A stretch of DNA of 64,000 nucleotides from VRUE01 sp963824215 (GCA_963824215.1 CAWGOE010000004.1:930001-994000), one strand, 5' to 3'; numbered from the stretch's first letter, positions 8,001 to 16,938 are shown. The notes: generated by a model from the sequence alone, not told the origin. Program-made: numbers and translations.

Positions 8001-10088
8001 CTAGAAGTGAACGATCGGGATGATCAGGATGGCGACGATGTTCGCCACCTTGATCATCGGGTTAATCGCCGGCCCAGCCGTGTCCTTGTAGGGATCGCCG
8101 ACCGTGTCGCCGGTGACCGAGGCTTCGTGGGCCGGAGACCCTTTGCCGCCGTGGGCGCCGTCCTCGATCAGCTTCTTCGCGTTGTCCCAGGCACCGCCGC
8201 CGGCGGTCATCGAGATCGCGGCGAAGAGGCCGACGACGATGACGCCGATCAGCAGGCCGCCGAGCGCGTTGACGCTGAGCAGGCCGACGACGATCGGAAC
8301 CGCAATCGGGATCAGGGCGGGCAGGATCATCTCTTTCTGCGCCGCCAGGGTGACGATGCTGACCGTTTTCCCGTAGTCGGGTTTTTCGGTCCCCTCCATG
8401 ATCCCCGGGTGCTCGCGGAACTGCTCGCGCACCTGTTCGACGACCTGACCGCCGGCACGGCCGACCGCCTCGATCGCAAACGCGGCGAAAAGGTAGACCA
8501 TCATGCCGCCGATGATCAACCCGATCAGCACGTCAGGGCTGCTCAGGTTGAAGAGGGCGTTGAGGTCGAAGCCGGTTGGCGCCTCCTCCGCCAATTCGCT
8601 CTTGAAGGCCGCGAACAGGACCAGTGCAGCCAGCGCGGCGGAGCCAATCGCGTAGCCCTTGGTGACCGCCTTGGTGGTGTTGCCAACCGCGTCGAGCGGA
8701 TCGGTCACTGCGCGCACCTCCTCGGGCAGGTCGGCCATCTCGGCGATGCCGCCGGCGTTGTCGGTGATCGGCCCGAAGGCGTCGAGGGCGACGATCAAGC
8801 CGCAGAGCGAGAGCTGTGCCATCACGGCGATGCCGATGCCATAGATGCCCGCCAGGTCGTTGGCCGCAAGGATCGCCAATGCGATGACCAACGCCGGGGC
8901 CGCAGTCGACTGAAAGCCCTGGGCCAACCCCTGGATGATGTTGGTCGCGTGGCCCGTCTCCGACGCCTTGGCGATCGACTTGACCGGGTAGAAGCGGGTC
9001 GCGGTATAAAATTCCGTGATGACAAAAAGTAGCGCCGTCACGGCGACGCCGATCACTGCGCAGAGCCAGAGGTCGGTGACAGTCACTGCATCGGCGGCGG
9101 TGCTGAGACCGAGCCGCACCGGGTCGCTCATCATCCAGTCGGTGATCGGGTAGAAGGCTGCGATCGAGAGGATTCCAGCGGCGATCACACCGGTGTAGAG
9201 AGCTCCCTCGACCCGATCGGTTTTAGTCCGCACCAAAAGGGCACCGATGATCGAGGCAATGATCGCGACGCCGCCGATCACCAATGGGTAGAGCGCGACC
9301 TCGCGGATGAATTCACCGCCAGCGCCGGTGAAGGTGAGGACGCCGAGCAGCATTACCGCAACCGTGGTGACCGCGTAGGTCTCGAAAAGATCCGCTGCCA
9401 TGCCGGCGCAGTCGCCGACGTTGTCGCCAACGTTGTCGGCGATCACTGCCGGGTTGCGGGGGTCATCCTCGGGGATCCCCGCCTCGACCTTGCCGACCAG
9501 GTCGGCGCCGACGTCGGCGGCCTTGGTGAAGATGCCGCCGCCAAGCCGGGCGAAGACCGAGATCAGCGAGCCACCGAAGCCGAGGCCGACGAGGGCATCG
9601 ACCGCGTGCTTGTCGCTGCTGCCGGTGAGGACGAGGATGCCGAAGTAGCCGGCGACCCCGAGCAGCGCCAAACCGACGACGAGCAGACCGGTCACCGAGC
9701 CGCCCTTGAAAGCGACGTCAAGCGCCGGGGGAACGCCCCCACGCGCCGCCTCGGCGACGCGGGCGTTGGCGCGCACCGAGAGATTCATGCCGATGAACCC
9801 GGTCGCGCCCGAGAGGACGCCACCGATCACGAAGCCAATCGCAGTTTGGTAGTCCTGCAGGAGCCAGAGCACGACCGCAATCGGCACCGCGACAGCGGCG
9901 ATGATCGTGTACTGGCGGTTGAGGTAGGCCTGGGCGCCTTCCTGCACCGCGCCTGAGATTTCCTGCATGCGCTCGTTGCCCGGAGACTTCGCGAGCAGGC
10001 GCTGCGTGATGATCAATCCGTAGAGAACTGCCGCCCCTGCGCATACAAGCGCAACGACGACTCCGTAGTCGGTCAAGAAGCTGGTCAA
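8001..10088 (-). CDS. hppA: Membrane-bound proton-translocating pyrophosphatase, K+-independent type
   Basis: The 695-residue integral membrane protein contains the diagnostic pyrophosphate/Mg-binding block DNVGDNVGDCAGMAADLFET and about 15-16 transmembrane helices. It hydrolyses pyrophosphate and pumps protons across the cytoplasmic membrane. The motif GNTTKAVTKGYAIGSAAL has Lys where potassium-dependent enzymes have Ala, which in this family marks the K+-independent H+-pumping class. The start is a TTG at 10088, preceded by a good GGAGG ribosome-binding site about ten bases upstream. It is apparently monocistronic, with a family A hairpin just after the stop. Confidence 0.95.
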   Translation of the reverse strand: MTSFLTDYGVVVALVCAGAAVLYGLIITQRLLAKSPGNERMQEISGAVQEGAQAYLNRQYTIIAAVAVPIAVVLWLLQDYQTAIGFVIGGVLSGATGFIGMNLSVRANARVAEAARGGVPPALDVAFKGGSVTGLLVVGLALLGVAGYFGILVLTGSSDKHAVDALVGLGFGGSLISVFARLGGGIFTKAADVGADLVGKVEAGIPEDDPRNPAVIADNVGDNVGDCAGMAADLFETYAVTTVAVMLLGVLTFTGAGGEFIREVALYPLVIGGVAIIASIIGALLVRTKTDRVEGALYTGVIAAGILSIAAFYPITDWMMSDPVRLGLSTAADAVTVTDLWLCAVIGVAVTALLFVITEFYTATRFYPVKSIAKASETGHATNIIQGLAQGFQSTAAPALVIALAILAANDLAGIYGIGIAVMAQLSLCGLIVALDAFGPITDNAGGIAEMADLPEEVRAVTDPLDAVGNTTKAVTKGYAIGSAALAALVLFAAFKSELAEEAPTGFDLNALFNLSSPDVLIGLIIGGMMVYLFAAFAIEAVGRAGGQVVEQVREQFREHPGIMEGTEKPDYGKTVSIVTLAAQKEMILPALIPIAVPIVVGLLSVNALGGLLIGVIVVGLFAAISMTAGGGAWDNAKKLIEDGAHGGKGSPAHEASVTGDTVGDPYKDTAGPAINPMIKVANIVAILIIPIVHF

Positions 10089-10161
10089 GTTGGGTTCCTC
10101 CGGCTGGTTTTAGCGGCGCGGGAGTCTATAAGGGGCCGCGGATACCGCGTGTTCAGGCCTT

Positions 10162-11313
10162 TTAGGCGGCCTGGGCGGCAGCGCTATAGGTGCGGTGGGT
10201 CTCGCGGACCGCGTCGCGGTAGATGTCCTCGATCGCGACGCCCGCATCGAGAGACTCACGTGCGCGCTGGGCGCCGTTGCGCTCCGGTAGCTGGAGGTCG
10301 ATACCGAGAGCCGAACGTGCTGGCTGGGTCCACTCGAGCAGCTCGTCGAGCACCGCCCTCGCCTCGACCTCCTCGCCGCGGCGGAAGTCGATCAGCTTGC
10401 CGCTCATGCCGTGGCGAATCGCCCGCCAGAGGTTCTCCTCGATCTCACGACCGCGCAGCGGCGCGCCGGCGCCTTCGTAGCCGCGCTCGTCGTAGTCGAG
10501 CGCGGTCTGGGCGATGCAGGCGGCGATCAGCGCCGCCAGCCCGAAGGACTCCTCACCGCGCGTCTGCGCATCGCAGATCCTCACCTCGACCGTGCCGAAG
10601 GCGTGGTGGGGGCGGACGCTCCACCAGAGCTGGGTCGACTCTTCAGCGCTGCGGGTGCGCTCCAGCAGGGCGACGAACTCGGCATAGCTGTCCCAATCGA
10701 CAAAGGGGCCGGGGATGCCGCAACGGGGAAAGGTGCGGGTGAAGATCTCGGTGCGAACCGTGTGCAGGCCGGTGTCGCGCCGGTCGAGGAAGGGCGAGTT
10801 GGCCGAAGCGGCAAGCAGCAGCGGCAGCAGCTCGCGCATCCAGTCGCAGACCGCGATCGCACGATCGGCGCCGCGCACCCCCATGTGCACATGCATGCTC
10901 CAGGTGTTGTTGCGCTGGGCGACCCAGCCAAGTTCGCGCCGCAGGCGATTGTAGTGAGGCGTGTCGATGATCCGCTGGTCGAGGTAGTTGGCCCAGGGGT
11001 GCGTCCCCATCGCCGCCAAGCCCAGGCCCATGCCGTCGGCTAGATCGAAGAGGCGAGTGCGCCGCTCGCGCTGCGCCTCCATCGCCGCCGCAAAGGTCTC
11101 CGACCGCCCGGAGCGGATCTCAATCTCAGAGGCGATCAGCTCGCCAGCGGCCGATTCCGCCAGCACCTCGTCCTTCTGACAGGCGGCGTAGAGGTCCTCG
11201 AAGCGATGCTCCAGCTCCAGCGTCGCCGGATCGAGGATCGCGAACTCCTCCTCGAGGCCGATCGTGAAGTCGGTGGATGACTCGAATCGCTCCCGAGCCA
11301 GGTCGAGGTCCAT
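10162..11313 (-). CDS. ybdK: YbdK-type carboxylate-amine ligase (glutamate-cysteine ligase 2 family)
   Basis: A 383-residue product from ATG 11313. The N-terminus FTIGLEEEFAILDPATLELE carries the acidic metal/ATP residues of the GCS2 family, and the HVHMGV and GMSGKLIDF motifs are characteristic of YbdK-like ligases. Such enzymes form a gamma-glutamyl-cysteine-type amide bond at the expense of ATP, usually weakly in E. coli; in actinobacteria the natural product is not settled. It follows rex and a glutaredoxin gene in the same direction, 21 bases after rex, which fits a thiol/redox role. Confidence 0.85.
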   Translation of the reverse strand: MDLDLARERFESSTDFTIGLEEEFAILDPATLELEHRFEDLYAACQKDEVLAESAAGELIASEIEIRSGRSETFAAAMEAQRERRTRLFDLADGMGLGLAAMGTHPWANYLDQRIIDTPHYNRLRRELGWVAQRNNTWSMHVHMGVRGADRAIAVCDWMRELLPLLLAASANSPFLDRRDTGLHTVRTEIFTRTFPRCGIPGPFVDWDSYAEFVALLERTRSAEESTQLWWSVRPHHAFGTVEVRICDAQTRGEESFGLAALIAACIAQTALDYDERGYEGAGAPLRGREIEENLWRAIRHGMSGKLIDFRRGEEVEARAVLDELLEWTQPARSALGIDLQLPERNGAQRARESLDAGVAIEDIYRDAVRETHRTYSAAAQAA

Positions 11314-11334
11314 GGACAAGGGCCCAGCGTCTTC

Positions 11335-12006
11335 CTAGGTCAAGTAGAAGTAGAGCGCGTAGAGCAGGTCGACGGCTGGGCTGGAGGTGTGCACCGTCAC
11401 CTCTGGCGGCACCTGCAGCAGCTGCTCGGAGTAGTTGAAGATGATCTTCACCCCGGCCTCGACCAAGCGATCGGCGACGGCCTGCGCCGCGGCGGCGGGG
11501 ACGGCGAGGACGCCAACGACAATCTCCTGCTCGGAGACGACCGCCTCCAGCTCGCCGAAGTCGCGCACTTGCAGGCTGCCGACCTCGTTGCCGACGACCT
11601 CGGGGTCGATGTCGAACATGGCGACGACCTCGAAGCCGTGGTCGGCGAAGATGTCGGAGCTGGCGATCGCCTGGCCGAGGTTGCCGGCGCCGAAGAGGGC
11701 GATGTTGTGCTGACCCGAGGTGCGCAGGATTTTGCGGATCTCGGCGACCAGGGAATCGACGTTGTAGCCCACCCCCCGCTTGCCGAACTTGCCGAAGCCG
11801 GAGAGGTCGCGGCGAATCTGCGTGGGGTTGATGTGGGTGTAGTCCGAGAGTTCCTGCGAAGAGATCGTCTCCCGGCCCATCTTGCGCGCCTGGGTGAGCA
11901 CCTGGAGATAGCGCGAGAGGCGCGCCGCGACGCCCAGCGACAGCCGCTCGCCGTCGCCGACCAGCCCACTTGGCACCCCGAGCTCCTCCACGGCGTCCTC
12001 AATCAT
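11335..12006 (-). CDS. rex: Redox-sensing transcriptional repressor Rex
   Basis: A 223-residue protein beginning MIEDAVEELGVPSGLVGDGE at ATG 12006, overlapping the glutaredoxin stop. The N-terminal winged helix contains the strongly conserved INPTQIRRDLSGFGKFGKRG segment. A Rossmann domain follows with ALFGAGNLGQAIASSDIF for NAD(H). Rex represses respiratory and fermentation genes and leaves DNA when NADH rises. Length and motifs are full. An upstream in-frame GTG-type start would lie within the glutaredoxin gene and is not needed. Its targets cannot be read from this window. Confidence 0.94.
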   Translation of the reverse strand: MIEDAVEELGVPSGLVGDGERLSLGVAARLSRYLQVLTQARKMGRETISSQELSDYTHINPTQIRRDLSGFGKFGKRGVGYNVDSLVAEIRKILRTSGQHNIALFGAGNLGQAIASSDIFADHGFEVVAMFDIDPEVVGNEVGSLQVRDFGELEAVVSEQEIVVGVLAVPAAAAQAVADRLVEAGVKIIFNYSEQLLQVPPEVTVHTSSPAVDLLYALYFYLT

Positions 12007-12256
12007 CGGCCCCCACAGTATCGAGCCGCGCACGAACGGAGGTTTGGTCCACGACCAGCTCGGCGACTATCTCTCCGTTCAGCTCGAGCACGGGTATGCG
12101 CTCCAGCATGCCCCGCAGCAGCTCCTCGTCGCTCTCGATGTCGACCTCGTGCAGCTCGAAGCGGTAGCCCTCGCCGTGCAGCGCGACGAGCTCTTCCAGC
12201 GCCTGCTCGCAGAGGTGGCAGCCGGAGCGGGAGTAGAGGATCAGCTGGGCGCTCAT
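11999..12256 (-). CDS. Glutaredoxin-like thiol-disulfide protein
   Basis: Eighty-five residues with a thioredoxin fold and a Cys-His-Leu-Cys active site at residues 13-16 (YSRSGCHLCEQALEEL), and a cis-proline region (ERIPVLELNGE). It belongs to the short glutaredoxin-like family (YfnA/DUF836-like) and should reduce small disulfides in the cytoplasm. It overlaps the tsaD stop by ATGA and itself overlaps rex by eight bases, so the three are co-translated. The specific electron donor is unknown. Confidence 0.85.
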   Translation of the reverse strand: MSAQLILYSRSGCHLCEQALEELVALHGEGYRFELHEVDIESDEELLRGMLERIPVLELNGEIVAELVVDQTSVRARLDTVGADD

Positions 12257-13260
12257 GCTGCAAGTGGCGGCCGACTACTGGGGAAGGCGTCGTAGCTGAG
12301 GTAGTCGGGGTACGGCAGCGCTGACGCGTAACGCGCCGCGGAGCCGATCATCGCTGCGTTGTCGGTGCAGAGCTCCAACGGCACCAGCTTCAGCCGCACG
12401 CCCCGTTCCTCGCAGAGTGCGGCGACCGCCGCGCGCAAGGGTCCGTTGGCGGCGACACCGCCCCCCAGTGCGACCGCCTCCCACTCGCCCCGCTTCAGCG
12501 CCCGCTTCAGTTTCGCCGTCAGCTGACCCACCGCCGCCTTCTGGAAGCTCGCGGCAAGGTCGGCACGCCGCTCGCGCACCCCCTCCGAACCAAGGTCTCG
12601 ACAGAGATAGACGAGCGCCGTCTTCAGCCCGCTGAAGCTGAAGTCCAGGCCGGGGTCGCGGGCCATTGCCACCGGCAGCTCAAATGCCTCCGGATCTCCA
12701 TCCCCGGCCAGCTTTTGCAGCGCCGGGCCACCGGGGAAGCCAAGGCCGAGCAGGCGGGCGACCTTGTCGAAGGCCTCACCGGCGGCGTCGTCAAGGGTCT
12801 GGCCGAGTACCTCGTGACCGGCGTGGTCGCGCACTCCCGCCAGCAGGGTGTGACCACCGCTCGCGACCAGGCACAGGAAGGGCGGCTCGAGCGGCTCCGG
12901 GGCGAGGAAGTTGGCTGCTACGTGCCCCTGCAGGTGATCGACCGCGATCAGCGGCAGCCGTCGCGGCGCCGCAATCGCCTTGGCGGTGCTGAGGCCGACC
13001 AACAACGCCCCGATCAAGCCGGGACCCGCGGTGACCGCGACCGCATCAATCTCGTCAAGCGAAATGCCCGCCTCACCAAGCGCTGCCTCGACCAGCGGCG
13101 CGGCCAGCTCGAGGTGGTGGCGCGAAGCGACCTCGGGAACGATCCCGCCGAATTTTGCGTGCGCCTCGTCCTGCGAGGAGATCAGGTTGGAGAGGATGTC
13201 CGCGCCATCGACGACAGCGGCGCAGGTGTCATCGCAGGAGGTCTCGATGGCGAGGATCAC
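12253..13260 (-). CDS. tsaD: tRNA N6-threonylcarbamoyladenosine synthase subunit TsaD
   Basis: A 335-residue ASKHA-fold protein starting at GTG 13260 with MILAIETSCDDTCAAVVDG, the family's signature N-terminus. The metal-binding DHLQGHVAANFL corresponds to the HxxGH motif, and SGGHTLL and GGGVAANGPLR bind nucleotide. TsaD transfers threonylcarbamoyl to A37 of ANN-decoding tRNAs together with TsaB and TsaE. Here tsaE, tsaB and rimI lie just upstream in one operon; tsaC is not in the window. Length is normal. Confidence 0.96.
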   Translation of the reverse strand: MILAIETSCDDTCAAVVDGADILSNLISSQDEAHAKFGGIVPEVASRHHLELAAPLVEAALGEAGISLDEIDAVAVTAGPGLIGALLVGLSTAKAIAAPRRLPLIAVDHLQGHVAANFLAPEPLEPPFLCLVASGGHTLLAGVRDHAGHEVLGQTLDDAAGEAFDKVARLLGLGFPGGPALQKLAGDGDPEAFELPVAMARDPGLDFSFSGLKTALVYLCRDLGSEGVRERRADLAASFQKAAVGQLTAKLKRALKRGEWEAVALGGGVAANGPLRAAVAALCEERGVRLKLVPLELCTDNAAMIGSAARYASALPYPDYLSYDAFPSSRPPLAA

Positions 13261-13273
13261 GAGTGCGCGAGCC

Positions 13274-13759
13274 TTAGCCCAACCACATGATCAGGGCGTC
13301 CTCGCCGTTGTCCTGGTAATAGCGGGGTCGCACACCGGCCGAGCGGAAGCCCAGTTTCTCGTACATCGCGATCGCGTCGCGGTTGGAGACCCGCACCTCG
13401 AGAGTGAAGGGAAGCTCATCCCCAGCCTCGGCGAGCAGCTGCGAGATCAGCCTGCTGGCAACCCCTCGGCGACGCCGCTCCGGTGCAACGGCGACATTCA
13501 TCACGTGCCAGACCCGGTCATAACGGGAGCAGACGAGGTAACCCAGCAGCTCGTTGCCCACGGTCGCGGCCAGGCAGATCCCGCTGGGCTTGGAGAGCTC
13601 AAGCACGAACATCGCCAGCGACCAGGGCGCCGGGAAGGAGCGCCGCTCGATCGAGATCACCGCTGGCAAATCGCTGTAGGCGAGCCGCCGCACCGGCGGA
13701 TCGCCGCTCAGCTCACTCGGCTGCTTTGAGAGAGTCTCGCTCACGCCACCGCTCTGCAT
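13274..13759 (-). CDS. rimI: Ribosomal-protein-alanine N-acetyltransferase RimI
   Basis: A GNAT protein of 161 residues. The acetyl-CoA-binding loop is VAPERRRRGVASRLISQLL and the C-terminal strand/loop SNRDAIAMYEKLGFRSAGVR is typical of RimI. It N-acetylates ribosomal protein S18 or similar N-termini. The reading frame overlaps the end of tsaB by 47 bases if ATG 13759 is used; the GTG at 13744 is an alternative. The tsaB-rimI-tsaD order is widely conserved and supports the assignment. Confidence 0.88.
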   Translation of the reverse strand: MQSGGVSETLSKQPSELSGDPPVRRLAYSDLPAVISIERRSFPAPWSLAMFVLELSKPSGICLAATVGNELLGYLVCSRYDRVWHVMNVAVAPERRRRGVASRLISQLLAEAGDELPFTLEVRVSNRDAIAMYEKLGFRSAGVRPRYYQDNGEDALIMWLG

Positions 13760-14420
13760 CGGGGGGCCTCAAGTAGTTCGGCGCCAGGGAACCGGATTCA
13801 TCCTCGTCCGACGTCGCGGCCGCGAGAGCGCAAATGTGCCGCGCGGCGATGCGATGCACGGGGTCGGGGTCGTCCGGGATCTCGACCTTCCGACTCGTCA
13901 GCTGCTGCCGAAATCGTACCGCGCCCGATCCGCCGCACAGCACGGCCTCGGGTAGCGATGCGATCCGTTCGCCGAGCTCCTCAGGCGAGCTCAGCGATGG
14001 GCCCCACAACCGATCGCCGCTTACCGCATAGAGCGCTGCGGCCACCTCTCCGCGGCGAGCATCGAGAGCCACAAGGCACCCCCTACCCTCAGCCGCCTCG
14101 CCAAGCCCGCGCCCCAGGGCATCGAGGGTGCCGGCTCCGCTCAGTGGCAGCCCTCGGCTCAACCCCAGCGCCCTTGCCGTGGCGATCCCAACCCGCAGGC
14201 CGGTGAAGGAGCCGGGACCGACACCGACCGCAATCCTCCCAACCGCCTCCCAGCCACCGGCCGCCTCCGCCGCACGCTCAATCTCTGCCAGCAGCGCGGT
14301 GGTGTGTTGCGGCCCACCCTTCTCCGAGAGACCGAGCAGTGACTCGTGGAGGACCTCGCCCTCGCGCACCGCAGCGACGGCGGTGTCGTTGGTTGCGGTA
14401 TCGAACCCGACTACGGTCAG
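13713..14420 (-). CDS. tsaB: t6A biosynthesis protein TsaB, apparently CTG-initiated
   Basis: The conserved TsaB N-terminus VVGFDTATNDTAVAAV is encoded upstream of the first ATG/GTG/TTG in the frame (GTG 14369). The only plausible start between the upstream in-frame TAA and this motif is CTG 14420, which overlaps the previous gene's stop as CTGA. This gives 235 residues. The product includes GVGPGSFTGLRVGIATARAL, a core TsaB signature, and ends NYLRPPDAERWRERDSLKAA. It is the non-catalytic partner of TsaD in tRNA t6A37 formation. Identity is firm; the start codon is inferred. Confidence 0.9.
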   Translation of the reverse strand: MTVVGFDTATNDTAVAAVREGEVLHESLLGLSEKGGPQHTTALLAEIERAAEAAGGWEAVGRIAVGVGPGSFTGLRVGIATARALGLSRGLPLSGAGTLDALGRGLGEAAEGRGCLVALDARRGEVAAALYAVSGDRLWGPSLSSPEELGERIASLPEAVLCGGSGAVRFRQQLTSRKVEIPDDPDPVHRIAARHICALAAATSDEDESGSLAPNYLRPPDAERWRERDSLKAAE

Positions 14421-14794
14421 CGGCTGGGAACGAAGAAGTTGAAGACGCCGACGCGTTTACCCTCAACGAACCAGCTGACGCGGTGCTTGCCGGGGATGTT
14501 GGTGGTGATCTTGTTGACGTAGAGCGTGCCTTTGGCCGCTTCCTGTTTTGGCGCGCAGAGGTTTTTTTTCGTCGGGAATTTGACGCAGACCGTGTAGAAG
14601 ACGTCGGCGTTGTTACTGCGGAAGAAGGCGCCCTTTTTGCGCGGCTTCTGGCACAGGTGTGACGGTTTCGCTTTCTGAGAGAGACCGCAGGCGACGTAGT
14701 GCTTGAAGGCGGCGCCTTGCGCCGTGGCGGGAGCAGCACTGGCAAGGAGCACGATTCCCAGCCCGACCGCCAACAGCGTTTTCAGTCCCTTCAT
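14417..14794 (-). CDS. Small secreted cysteine-containing protein, unknown family
   Basis: A 125-residue product with a clear signal peptide (GLKTLLAVGLGIVLLASAAP, cleavage after ATA) and a basic mature part with four cysteines likely forming two disulfides. The first lies near HYVACGL and the second near SHLCQKP. The C-terminal half (GTLYVNKITTNIPGKHRVSW) looks like a beta-sandwich strand pair. Codon choice is richer in AAG/TTT runs than the neighbours. It splits tsaE from tsaB and ends by overlapping the tsaB start. No function is recognised; it may be an extracellular stabiliser or binding protein. Confidence 0.7.
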   Translation of the reverse strand: MKGLKTLLAVGLGIVLLASAAPATAQGAAFKHYVACGLSQKAKPSHLCQKPRKKGAFFRSNNADVFYTVCVKFPTKKNLCAPKQEAAKGTLYVNKITTNIPGKHRVSWFVEGKRVGVFNFFVPSR

Positions 14795-14864
14795 CTGGCG
14801 CTTCCCTCCTTCGGTTTACGTGGTGGGGCGATGCTACAGGGCGGCATCCCCCTCCAAAACACGT

Positions 14865-15305
14865 TTACCGGGACGGCGATGCGCTGCCGATCTCGATCTG
14901 ACGCCGATCGTCGCCGAGGTGAGTGATGCGTACCTCCAGCAGCGACCGCCCGGCCAGCTCCGGCTCCGCCGCTGCCGGCCACTCGACGAAGGCAACGGAT
15001 GCGGCGTCGAGGTAGTCCTCGAGCAGCGCTGGATCCTCGCCCTCAATGCCGCCGAGGCGATAGAGGTCGAGGTGGGAGACGGGGAGCCGGCCGGCGTAGC
15101 GCTGCCCGATCGTGAAGGTCGGAGAGGTGACCGGCCCCTCGACCCCGAGCGCCCGGCAGGCGCCGCGGATCAGGGTCGTCTTGCCGGCGCCCATCTCACC
15201 GCTGATGAGGACGATGTCCCCCGGGCCGAGGGCGGTGGCGATCCTCTCTCCCGCCGCTTCGGTCTCCGCGGCCGAGCCGCTGCGCAGGGTCTCCACCGCG
15301 CTCAA
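14865..15305 (-). CDS. tsaE: t6A biosynthesis ATPase TsaE
   Basis: A 146-residue P-loop protein with Walker A GEMGAGKTTLIRG, the TsaE motif TSPTFTIGQRY and the LYRLG region. Starting at TTG 15305, it overlaps the stop of the glycosylase gene (TTGA). TsaE hydrolyses ATP to regenerate the TsaB-TsaD complex between cycles of tRNA A37 threonylcarbamoylation. Length is normal. It stands two genes upstream of tsaB, with a secreted protein gene between. Confidence 0.93.
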   Translation of the reverse strand: MSAVETLRSGSAAETEAAGERIATALGPGDIVLISGEMGAGKTTLIRGACRALGVEGPVTSPTFTIGQRYAGRLPVSHLDLYRLGGIEGEDPALLEDYLDAASVAFVEWPAAAEPELAGRSLLEVRITHLGDDRRQIEIGSASPSR

Positions 15306-15994
15306 CCGAAGAAATCGAGCTGGTCGGCTGGGTCCTGCCCGGGCCCAGCTGCCGGCGCCTCGCCCGCCTCTTCCGCCTTGGGCTCCTCATCGGCCGGATT
15401 CGAGCCACCCGGCGGCGGGCCGGAGAGAAGCTGTGGCAGCAGCTCAAGATCGGCGCGCAGCGTTTCCTTCACGGCGGGCGTGCGCAGCGCCGCCGCTGGG
15501 TGGAAGAGCGGCAGCAGGAAGACGGTGCGGCCGCCGAGCTCGTGCACCTGCGGCGTTCCCCGCACCCGCGTGATCCCGGTCGGGTTGCCGCTGAGCAGCT
15601 TGGTCGCGAAGTTACCCAGGGTGCAGACGACCCGCGGCTCGATCAGCCGCACCTGCTCGAACAGGTAAGGGCGACAGGCCTCGATCTCCAGCGGCTGCGG
15701 ATCCCGGTTCCCCGGGGGCCGGCTCTTCAGCACGTTGGCGATGAAGACGTCATCGCGCGAGAGACCGATGCCCTCCAGTAACGAGTTGAGCAATTGCCCA
15801 GCGCGACCGACGAAGGGAAGGCCCTGGCGGTCCTCTTCGGCGCCCGGTGCCTCGCCGACAAACATCACCTCAGCGTCGGCATCGCCGGCGCCGAACACGG
15901 CCTTCGTCCGCGTCTCGTGCAGGGGGCATTTGGTGCACGCCTGCACCTCTTTGTAGAGGTCGACCAGCTTGGCGCGTCGCTCCTCGGCCGTCAT
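15302..15994 (-). CDS. Family 4-type uracil-DNA glycosylase with iron-sulfur cluster
   Basis: From ATG 15994 the product has 230 residues (a GTG at 16012 is an alternative). It has CTKCPLHETR with a Cys pair near the N-terminus for a 4Fe-4S cluster, GEAPGAEEDRQGLPFVGRAG as the active-site loop, and LFHPAAAL as the DNA-intercalating motif. The enzyme removes uracil from DNA in the cytoplasm. The C-terminal 45 residues are a Pro/Glu/Ala-rich tail ending DQLDFFG. Its stop overlaps the tsaE start, so both are co-translated. Confidence 0.92.
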   Translation of the reverse strand: MTAEERRAKLVDLYKEVQACTKCPLHETRTKAVFGAGDADAEVMFVGEAPGAEEDRQGLPFVGRAGQLLNSLLEGIGLSRDDVFIANVLKSRPPGNRDPQPLEIEACRPYLFEQVRLIEPRVVCTLGNFATKLLSGNPTGITRVRGTPQVHELGGRTVFLLPLFHPAAALRTPAVKETLRADLELLPQLLSGPPPGGSNPADEEPKAEEAGEAPAAGPGQDPADQLDFFG

Positions 15995-16035
15995 CGGCGC
16001 AATGCTAACCACGGCTGAGCCTGTCCCGGCGGCCT

Positions 16036-16938
16036 TTAGGGAAGCGGCTCCCAGTCCCAGGCCTGCTTGGAGGCCAAGCCGTCCTTCTGCTCCATATAGA
16101 GGCGGAACTCGGTCAGCTCTTCCGGCTCGACCCCATAGACGTGCTCGGCCTCCGGGAAGCGGTGCGAGCGCACCTCGTTTGCATAGCGAGCAACGCCCTC
16201 GACCATCTCCGCGTGGATCTCGGCGTAGCGCTTGACGAATTTGGGCGAACGGCCCGTCGTGATCCCGAGCAGATCGTGGTAGACGAGAACCTGGCCGGCG
16301 GTGGCGGAGCCGGCGCCGATGCCGATAGCCGGGACCTCGAGCTTCCCCACGATCGCCTCGGTGATCGCCGCCGGGACAGCCTCGAAGACGATCGCGAAGC
16401 AGCCCACCGATTGAAGGGCGAGCGCGTCCTCGAGCAGCTGGATCGCGCCCTGCGCGGTCTTCCCCTGAGTCTTGTAGCCACCGAGCGCGGTGGCCGTTTG
16501 CGGCGTCAGGCCGACGTGGCCCATCACCGGGATGCCGGCGCGGATGATCGCCCGGGCCCGCTCGACCGAGGTCCCCCCCGCCTCCAGCTTGATCACCTGG
16601 CAGCCCGTCTCCTTGACCATGCGCTGGGCGCTCTGCACAGCCAGCTCGTTGCTGGCCTCATAGCTTCCCATCGGCATGTCGCCGACCATCAGCGGCGTCT
16701 TCAACCCGCGACGAACAGCCTTGCCGAGCATGATCATCTCGTCCATTGAGACCGGCTCGGTGCCGGGGTAGCCGAGCACGACCATCGCCGCGGTGTCGCC
16801 GACGAGGACGAGGTCGACACCGGCCTCCTCGGCGACGCGGGCCGAGGGATAGTCGTAGGCCGTGACCATCACGATTGGTTCGCCGGCCTCCTTCATCTCG
16901 GCCAGGCGGGGAAGGGTGACTGGCTGGCGATCACTCAT
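16036..16938 (-). CDS. panB: 3-methyl-2-oxobutanoate hydroxymethyltransferase PanB
   Basis: A 300-residue TIM-barrel enzyme beginning MSDRQPVTLPRLAEMKEAGE. The metal-ligand and substrate motifs VTAYDYPSARVAEEAGVD, VGDTAAMVVLGY and GHVGLTPQ are all present. PanB makes ketopantoate from 2-oxoisovalerate and methylenetetrahydrofolate, the first pantothenate step. I used ATG 16938, which overlaps the panD stop (TAATG); a longer frame to 17196 is only the panD shadow. It is the last gene of a panC-panD-panB operon. Confidence 0.96.
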   Translation of the reverse strand: MSDRQPVTLPRLAEMKEAGEPIVMVTAYDYPSARVAEEAGVDLVLVGDTAAMVVLGYPGTEPVSMDEMIMLGKAVRRGLKTPLMVGDMPMGSYEASNELAVQSAQRMVKETGCQVIKLEAGGTSVERARAIIRAGIPVMGHVGLTPQTATALGGYKTQGKTAQGAIQLLEDALALQSVGCFAIVFEAVPAAITEAIVGKLEVPAIGIGAGSATAGQVLVYHDLLGITTGRSPKFVKRYAEIHAEMVEGVARYANEVRSHRFPEAEHVYGVEPEELTEFRLYMEQKDGLASKQAWDWEPLP

